From: Lachnospiraceae bacterium
Lineage (GTDB): Bacteria > Bacillota > Clostridia > Lachnospirales > Lachnospiraceae
Direction: 5' to 3'
DNA length: 18,181 nt
Assembly (NCBI GenBank): GCA_009774375.1
Contig: VSNO01000092.1
Location: forward strand, 1 to 18,181
The position numbers and the translations under genes are program-made. The notes under the pieces were generated by a model. It ran no database searches. It saw nothing but the letters and a program-made list of their open reading frames with translations, and was not told where the DNA came from. Positions 13,756 to 18,181 of the stretch are shown here, one piece after another (within the stretch, counting starts at the first letter, position 1; the number at the start of each line of letters is the position of its first letter).

Positions 13756-15169
13756 GACAGTGATCGGTCTGGAGGTTCATGTGGAGCTCGCGACGAAGAC
13801 AAAGATCTTCTGCGGCTGCTCCACCGCGTTTGGCGGGGCGCCAAACACGCACACCTGTCCCGTGTGTACAGGTATGCCGGGTTCGCTGCCGGTATTAAAT
13901 AAGCAGGTCGTGAACTACGCGGCGGCGGTCGGACTTGCCACAAACTGCACGATCACACAGTACTGCAAATTTGACAGAAAGAATTATTTTTATCCCGACA
14001 ACCCGCAGAATTACCAGATCAGCCAGCTCTATCTGCCGATCTGCAGGGACGGCCATGTGGATATTGAGACGGCGGCGGGAAAAAAGTCCGTCGGGATCCA
14101 TGAGATCCACATGGAGGAGGACGCCGGGAAGCTGATCCACGACGAGTGGGAGGACTGCTCGCTGGTGGACTACAACCGTTCCGGCGTGCCCCTGATCGAG
14201 ATCGTGTCGGAGCCAGATATGTGCAGCGCGGAGGAGGTCATCGCATATCTCGAGAAGCTGCGCATGATCATACAGTATCTCGGTGCCTCTGACTGCAAAT
14301 TAAATGAGGGATCCATGCGTGCGGACGTGAACCTCTCTGTCAGGGAAGTGGGCGCATCGGAATATGGAACCCGCACGGAGATGAAGAATCTCAACTCCTT
14401 CCGGGCGATCACACACGCGATCGAGGGGGAGCGCGAGCGGCAGATCGATCTGCTGGAATCGGGGCAGCAGGTGGTGCAGGAGACGCGGCGCTGGGACGAC
14501 GCGAAAGAGTATTCGTATGCGATGCGTTCCAAGGAGGACGCGCAGGATTACCGGTATTTTCCGGATCCCGATCTCGTGCCGGTCTATATCAGCGATGAGT
14601 GGCTGCAGCAGATCAGGGACAGCCAGCCGGAGTTCCGCGAGGAGAAGATGGAGCGCTACAGAAAAGAATTTGACATACCGGAGTACGATATCGGCATCAT
14701 TACCGATTCGAAGCGTCTGGCGGATCTATTTGAGGAGACTGTGGCGATATGCGGCCAGCCCAAAAAGGTGTCCAACTGGCTGATGGGCGAGACGCTCCGT
14801 CTGCTGAAGGAAAAGGGCATGGATCCGGAGGAGATCCTTTTTTCACCGGAGCATCTAGCGAAGCTGATTCAGCTGGTGGACAGCAAGGCGATCAACTCGA
14901 CCGTGGCAAAGGAAGTGTTCGAGGCGATGTTTGCCGGGAATGTTGATCCTGAGCAATACGTGGAGGAAAAAGGCTTAAAGACGGTGAACGACGAGGACAC
15001 GCTCCGAACGACGATCGCGGAAGTGATCGCGTCCAACCCGCAGTCCGTGGAGGACTACCGCAACGGCAAGGAGAAGGCGATCGGATTCCTCGTGGGGCAG
15101 ACCATGAAGGCGATGAAGGGCAAGGCGGACCCGGCGTCCGTCAACCGGATTTTGAAGGAACTTTTATAA
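13739..15169 (+). CDS. gatB: Asp/Glu-tRNA amidotransferase subunit B (kinase/transferase)
   Basis: This 476-residue protein is full-length GatB. It opens with the family start YETVIGLEVHVEL, the zinc-binding cysteines are C25-x-C27 and C40-x2-C43, and the N-terminal kinase-like cradle contains the FDRKNYFYPDNPQNYQISQ region. The helical and YqeY-like tail (about 300-476) ends in GKADPASVNRILKELL. GatB phosphorylates the misacylated Asp or Glu on tRNA and adds the ammonia from GatA. ATG 13739 follows an AGGGGG ribosome site and lies inside the end of gatA. No clear terminator follows; the next gene starts 65 bp on. Confidence 0.97.
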   Translation: MAKQYETVIGLEVHVELATKTKIFCGCSTAFGGAPNTHTCPVCTGMPGSLPVLNKQVVNYAAAVGLATNCTITQYCKFDRKNYFYPDNPQNYQISQLYLPICRDGHVDIETAAGKKSVGIHEIHMEEDAGKLIHDEWEDCSLVDYNRSGVPLIEIVSEPDMCSAEEVIAYLEKLRMIIQYLGASDCKLNEGSMRADVNLSVREVGASEYGTRTEMKNLNSFRAITHAIEGERERQIDLLESGQQVVQETRRWDDAKEYSYAMRSKEDAQDYRYFPDPDLVPVYISDEWLQQIRDSQPEFREEKMERYRKEFDIPEYDIGIITDSKRLADLFEETVAICGQPKKVSNWLMGETLRLLKEKGMDPEEILFSPEHLAKLIQLVDSKAINSTVAKEVFEAMFAGNVDPEQYVEEKGLKTVNDEDTLRTTIAEVIASNPQSVEDYRNGKEKAIGFLVGQTMKAMKGKADPASVNRILKELL

Positions 15170-15234
15170 ACTTTTACACATTCAGTCATATTTCGACATA
15201 AACTATAATAAAATAGTAGATTGGAGTATGACTT

Positions 15235-16170
15235 ATGTATCTATTGCTCGTAATCTTATTACTCATTGCACTTTTTGGCAGTATTTTCTTCTGGTGGCGC
15301 AAGCGGAGGATCGTCTGCCGGATCCAGTGCATGGATCCGTGTCAGAAGTGCTGCAAGGTAAATGAGATCGTCAAGCCGTTTGGCTATTGTTATCACGACA
15401 GGTACGGGTTCTTTTCCAGCACGCTGGACGCGTGGCAGCGGGAGGCGGGGTATACCTGGTTCTACGACTATATGGCGCCGCGCTTCCAGATGGTGTTTGA
15501 CACATTGCCAGTGTATTTTGACTACAATGGCAGGACGTGGCTGATCGAGTTCTGGAAAGGGCAGTACGGCATCAACGCGGGAGCGGAGATCGGGATCTAC
15601 CACGCGGACGGGATCGTCCCTGAGCAGGAGTACAAGACGACCCTGTTTGCGGCGGCGTCTGACGAGGAAATGCTGCACTGTTCGTTCGTGCTCTGCGGCA
15701 AAAATGGCAGCTGTGTCCAGGTCTCGCAGACGCACTGGTGGCTCACAGCCTTTTTCCCAGGCTGTTTCGTGTGGCCGTCCGGGCTGGATATGAAGGCGGC
15801 GATCCGGTTTACGGATCGGAGGATGATGTGTGCCTTTGTGAACGGACTGCGCAGCGCAGGGTACACGGAACAGCATTTTGCAGTAAATGGTCTCTGCGTG
15901 ACAGTGAATTTTACCTGTACTGCAAAAAAGCATTACAAACTGTGCACACGTTTCTGGCGCCGTTTTTCCCAGTGGAAGAACAGGATCTTCTGCAGGCTGT
16001 ATCTGTGGGTCACGAGACCTTTCCAGTGCACGGAGGACAGGGTGCTCTGCTTGTATTATTTCCTGCCGGTAGCTTTCAGAAAGCTGCTCAGGATGCGCAG
16101 GTTTCACAAGCGCTGTCATAAGAACCGCCGCTGCTGCCGGAAGAGATGCTGCCGGAAGGGGCGGCTGTGA
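15235..16170 (+). CDS. DUF4474 domain membrane protein with Cys/Arg-rich tail
   Basis: This 311-residue protein has one N-terminal membrane segment (1-21), a WRKRR stop, then a cysteine cluster CMDPCQKCCK at 32-41. The DUF4474 domain follows (about 45-240); its marks are FGYCYHDRYGFFSSTLDAWQ, PVYFDYNGRTWLIEFWKGQYG, AGAEIGIY and HWWLTAFFPG. The function of DUF4474 is unknown; the domain would face one side of the membrane on a single anchor. The last 30 residues are almost only Arg, Lys, Cys and His. TGGAG lies 8 nt before the ATG, and a TATAAT at 15204-15209 with a poor -35 may be its promoter. The gene overlaps the next by 4 to 25 bp, which suggests joint function with the phosphoesterase. 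Confidence 0.75.
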   Translation: MYLLLVILLLIALFGSIFFWWRKRRIVCRIQCMDPCQKCCKVNEIVKPFGYCYHDRYGFFSSTLDAWQREAGYTWFYDYMAPRFQMVFDTLPVYFDYNGRTWLIEFWKGQYGINAGAEIGIYHADGIVPEQEYKTTLFAAASDEEMLHCSFVLCGKNGSCVQVSQTHWWLTAFFPGCFVWPSGLDMKAAIRFTDRRMMCAFVNGLRSAGYTEQHFAVNGLCVTVNFTCTAKKHYKLCTRFWRRFSQWKNRIFCRLYLWVTRPFQCTEDRVLCLYYFLPVAFRKLLRMRRFHKRCHKNRRCCRKRCCRKGRL

Positions 16171-17045
16171 GTGTCTCTGCCAGACTGGAGCATGCTTTTC
16201 GGGCTGCTCCGGTCCTGCCGCTCACGTACCGTTCCCGGTATGTACTGATGAGCGACTGCCACAGAGGGGTTGGGACGTCCTCGGATAATTTTCTGAAAAA
16301 CCAGCATCTGTATCTGGCGGCGCTGAAACACTATTATCAGAGAGGGTTTACCTACATTGAACTTGGCGACGGGGATGAGCTCTGGGAAAACCGCAGCATG
16401 AAGACAATCCTTGAGGTTCATGACGATATCTTTGAGCTGTTTATGCGGTTTCACCGGGAGAACAGGCTCTATCTCCTCTACGGCAACCACGATTTGGTCA
16501 AGAAGAAAAAGCTGCTGCCGGTTCCGTTTTCATTTTACGAGGGGATCATACTGCGCCCTGCCAATATGCCGCAGCGCACGCTGTATCTGACACATGGGCA
16601 TCAGGCGAGTCTGTTGAACTCGACGTTCTGGCGGGTCGCATGTTTCCTTGTCCGGTATGTGTGGAGTCCGCTGGAAAATATGGGCGTGCTGGATCCCACG
16701 AGCGCGGCGAAGAACTATCGCGTGAAAAACAAATGTGAGACCAGGCTGAACAACTGGGCTTCTGAAAACAGGCGTATCCTGATCACGGGTCATACGCACC
16801 GCCCGGTGATGCCGGCAGAACCTTCATATTACTATAATACGGGCAGTTGTGTGCACCCCCGGTGCATCACGTGCATCGAGATCGAGCAGGGGCGCATGGC
16901 GCTGGTCAAGTGGAGTATGAGCGCCAGGGCGGACAGCACGCTCTATGTGGCGAGGGAACAGATCGCACAGGCGGCACTGCTGTCCTCGTGGACGCCGCAG
17001 TACGGCAGACAGGGAGCCGGGACGATGCAGGTTTCGGCATGGTAG
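16167..17045 (+). CDS. Calcineurin-like metallophosphoesterase
   Basis: About 292 residues with all five metallophosphoesterase motifs in order: MSDCHRG (D-x-H), ELGDGDELWEN (GD..E), YGNHD, THGHQ and ITGHTHRP. These bind a two-metal centre that hydrolyses phosphomono- or diesters. The layout is like LpxH/YfcE-type hydrolases, but the substrate cannot be read from sequence. Two starts are possible: ATG 16146, with a purine tract too close, or GTG 16167, which has AAGGGG 5 nt upstream and overlaps the DUF4474 stop as GTGA. I prefer GTG. A terminator follows directly. Confidence 0.88.
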   Translation: MSVSARLEHAFRAAPVLPLTYRSRYVLMSDCHRGVGTSSDNFLKNQHLYLAALKHYYQRGFTYIELGDGDELWENRSMKTILEVHDDIFELFMRFHRENRLYLLYGNHDLVKKKKLLPVPFSFYEGIILRPANMPQRTLYLTHGHQASLLNSTFWRVACFLVRYVWSPLENMGVLDPTSAAKNYRVKNKCETRLNNWASENRRILITGHTHRPVMPAEPSYYYNTGSCVHPRCITCIEIEQGRMALVKWSMSARADSTLYVAREQIAQAALLSSWTPQYGRQGAGTMQVSAW

Positions 17046-17054
17046 GGAAAGGTT

Positions 17055-17086
17055 AAGACTTCCAGAGCTTTTCTGGGAGTCTTTTT
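17055..17086 (+). terminator. Intrinsic terminator after the phosphoesterase gene
   Basis: AAGACTTCCAGA (17055-17066) pairs with TCTGGGAGTCTT (17072-17083), 12 bp with one T-G pair and a 5-nt loop; a run of five T (17082-17086) ends it. It closes the DUF4474/phosphoesterase unit. Confidence 0.8.
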
Positions 17087-17128
17087 CTGCTCACGGGTAC
17101 CCGACGCGTGATCAGGCTCAAGAAATAA

Positions 17129-17157
17129 TTGATATATAGGGTATTTGGCATTATAAT
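17129..17157 (+). promoter_or_regulatory. Predicted promoter of the AT-rich accessory pair
   Basis: TTGATA (17129-17134), 17-bp spacer, TATAAT (17152-17157). This is the best consensus promoter in the window and lies 49 bp before the ATG at 17207. Confidence 0.7.
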
Positions 17158-17206
17158 AAAGAAAAGGACTGCAAGAGAGCCTGTCAGGGAGAAAGGGTGG
17201 GAGGGT

Positions 17207-17572
17207 ATGCAAAGTATTAATGTAGATAAGGTGTTTAAAAAGTACGATTTAAATGTGGAATTGGTCGAGCCTTATGTGTATAAAGTGTTGAATACGGAGA
17301 AGGAGATCAGTGTGGAGGAATTGCAGGATTCGTTGACGAGCTGCATATTGATAACATCAGACCATACAGGATATAAGAAGTTAAATTCAGGGGGATATTA
17401 TACATTAGCATATGTTTATTATATTATAATAGACAAGAAAAATAAGATATTAGGTCATAAGTACAATAATATGGCAAATGAGGAGTTTGGGGAAGCGATA
17501 TATGATTCGTATGAGTATGACCCTAAGGGTGAATATACCATAGATACAATATATGCAAAAGGAGAGGTGTAA
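17207..17572 (+). CDS. Unrecognised AT-rich accessory protein
   Basis: This is a 121-residue acidic protein I do not recognise. It has no signal peptide or membrane segment. There is a beta-rich middle (CILITSDHTGYKKLNSGGYYTL and YVYYIIIDKKNKILGHKYNN, here given by their ends) and a C-terminal DSYEYDPKGEYTIDTIYAKGEV. The ATG at 17207 follows the purine-rich AAAGGGTGGGAGG and lies after a consensus promoter; a longer in-frame opening from 17129 would start inside that promoter. Codon use is clearly AT-richer than in gatCAB, suggesting horizontal origin. The next gene starts 4 bp after its stop, so they form an operon. Size, acidity and setting would suit an immunity or antitoxin-like protein, but nothing in the sequence proves this. 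Confidence 0.65.
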   Translation: MQSINVDKVFKKYDLNVELVEPYVYKVLNTEKEISVEELQDSLTSCILITSDHTGYKKLNSGGYYTLAYVYYIIIDKKNKILGHKYNNMANEEFGEAIYDSYEYDPKGEYTIDTIYAKGEV

Positions 17573-17576
17573 GTGT

Positions 17577-18038
17577 ATGGAAGTGAGCAGATCGGAAATG
17601 AAAAAGAAGGCCAATCCAATTACACATGCATTTAACAGGGATGGTGTGGCATATGACGCATCTGGTACAGAATTGAAATTATTTGGTTATATCGTAGAAA
17701 ATTTTAAGCTTACAGATGATATCATATTAGATAAGATCAAACTGTTTTTTTCTGAGGATATCGGCAGTAAAGCTTTGTTAGGAATGGACATTCTGAGTCT
17801 GTTTGATTTTCAATATTTAAAGGAGAGACGGCAGAATTATGGCACATTCTGGATCAATAATTATGACGAGGCATTAAAAGATCTGCAGGCAAGAAGATTA
17901 AACAAAGATATTGACTACATAGAGCTCTTCCCTATTCGATTGCATACGGGCGTCCAGAGGAAGAAGGTTTTCCCGGCTCGATTTTGTTACCGGAATAAAA
18001 TGGATAAAAATGGAAACAAAACGGCAAAATGGAAATGA
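17577..18038 (+). CDS. Unrecognised accessory protein, 3' end altered by a repeat
   Basis: This 153-residue protein is not recognised. ATG 17577 follows GGAGAGG. Residues 1-121 look like a normal mixed helical protein (ELKLFGYIVENFKL, LLGMDILSLFDFQYLKERR, and GTFWINNYDEALKDLQARRL). From about residue 122 (LHTGVQRKKVFPARF) the coding sequence runs through a decayed copy of the structured repeat seen at 8.5 kb, and then through direct repeats (KNGNKTAKWK). The natural C-terminus has therefore probably been replaced, and the protein may be truncated or inactive. It shares the AT-rich composition of the gene before it. Confidence 0.6.
   Translation: MEVSRSEMKKKANPITHAFNRDGVAYDASGTELKLFGYIVENFKLTDDIILDKIKLFFSEDIGSKALLGMDILSLFDFQYLKERRQNYGTFWINNYDEALKDLQARRLNKDIDYIELFPIRLHTGVQRKKVFPARFCYRNKMDKNGNKTAKWK
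17941..17982. repeat. Internally deleted third copy of the structured repeat
   Basis: Bases 17941-17962 match 8511-8532 at 21 of 22 positions (TGCAYACGGGCGTCCAGAGG and on), and the rest matches the 3' end of unit 2 (GAAGATGGTTCTTCCCTGCTCGAT) with a few changes. The middle, from the bulge to the second hairpin, is gone; both junction points carry GGAA, so the deletion probably used that microhomology. It lies inside the 3' end of an open reading frame. Confidence 0.75.
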
Positions 18039-18043
18039 AACGG
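18011..18043. repeat. Two direct repeats next to a promoter
   Basis: TGGAAACAAAACGG (18011-18024) and TGGAAATGAAACGG (18030-18043) match at 12 of 14 positions and are offset by 19 bp. The second abuts the TTGACA at 18044. They could bind a regulator of the downstream HTH gene. Confidence 0.6.
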
Positions 18044-18070
18044 TTGACAAACGGTAAGATCTGCTATACT
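18044..18070 (+). promoter_or_regulatory. Predicted promoter for the right-edge gene
   Basis: Consensus TTGACA (18044-18049) and TATACT (18065-18070) preceded by TGC (extended -10). The 15-bp spacer is short, which is tolerated better with an extended -10 or an activator. Confidence 0.5.
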
Positions 18071-18119
18071 CTATTCATATAAGGAGCTGTTAAAATAAAG
18101 ATGAACAGGAGGAGCTGTT

Positions 18120-18181
18120 ATGACGATAGAGGAGATGAAGCAGAAGAAACTGCAGAAGGGCTACAGCTATGCGCAGATCTC
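18120..18181 (+). CDS. Start of an HTH-type (probably Uma2-family endonuclease) protein, cut by window edge
   Basis: AGGAGG (18107-18112), a 7-nt gap and ATG 18120 open a frame that runs off the window after about 20 residues, MTIEEMKQKKLQKGYSYAQI. This is the start of the XRE-like helix-turn-helix that precedes Uma2-type PD-(D/E)XK domains in many Clostridial proteins (MT-EEMK...LGYSYEQ-A). Only the N-terminus is visible, so the Uma2 part is a prediction. GGAGCTGTTA occurs at 18083-18092 and again at 18111-18120, across the ribosome site. Confidence 0.6.
   Translation, partial: MTIEEMKQKKLQKGYSYAQI

Noticed and set aside
17092..17115. Palindrome around CGGGTACCCG as an attachment site
   Set aside because: It is a short self-complementary stretch with no second copy, integrase or tRNA gene nearby.

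Overview
The window looks like a chromosomal segment of a gut-type Clostridium relative, most likely Lachnospiraceae. The signs are a T-box-controlled aspS/gatCAB operon, a DUF4474 protein, PD-(D/E)XK/Rpn-like genes with variable coiled-coil tails, an HTH/Uma2-type gene start at the right edge, strong AGGAGG ribosome sites, and a moderately high-GC backbone broken by AT-rich insertions. This assignment is inference from gene content.

Layout. (1) 1-4896, plus strand: the tail of an unknown gene, an SCP2-type lipid-binding protein, a membrane-anchored alpha/beta hydrolase, then three stand-alone parts of an assembly line: a condensation-superfamily protein with an altered HHxxxDG motif, an acyl carrier protein and an AMP-forming acyl ligase. 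Together they suggest an acyl-activation, loading and condensation pathway whose product is not known. A bidirectional hairpin closes this region. (2) 4943-6754, minus strand: an Rpn-like PD-(D/E)XK nuclease with a strong in-frame internal start that would make a separate 62-residue C-terminal protein, then an AraC-family regulator. The AraC gene is divergent from an MFS transporter (6956-8152). The shared gap holds two direct repeats exactly 21 bp apart that overlap the predicted araC promoter. (3) 8149-15169, plus strand: a promoter, a T-box leader with terminator, two tandem 87-88 bp structured repeats, then aspS, a ComB-like gene, gatC, a decayed Rpn-family gene, gatA and gatB. aspS carries His31, a residue linked to non-discriminating AspRS. 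With GatCAB this points to tRNA-dependent Asn (and perhaps Gln) formation. The ComB-like gene and the Rpn remnant interrupt an otherwise compact operon. (4) 15235-17045: a DUF4474 membrane protein translationally overlapped by a metallophosphoesterase, ended by a terminator. (5) 17129-18181: an AT-rich accessory patch with two unrecognised genes, a deleted third copy of the 8.5-kb structured repeat, direct repeats next to a promoter, and the start of an HTH (probably Uma2-type) gene.

The observations I consider most likely to be new are the structured repeat with covarying stems (8511-8685, decayed copy at 17941), the gene-within-gene in the Rpn-like nuclease (5131), and the discrete condensation/ACP/ligase cassette (1547-4896). 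All coordinates and pairings were read by eye; no database search was run.
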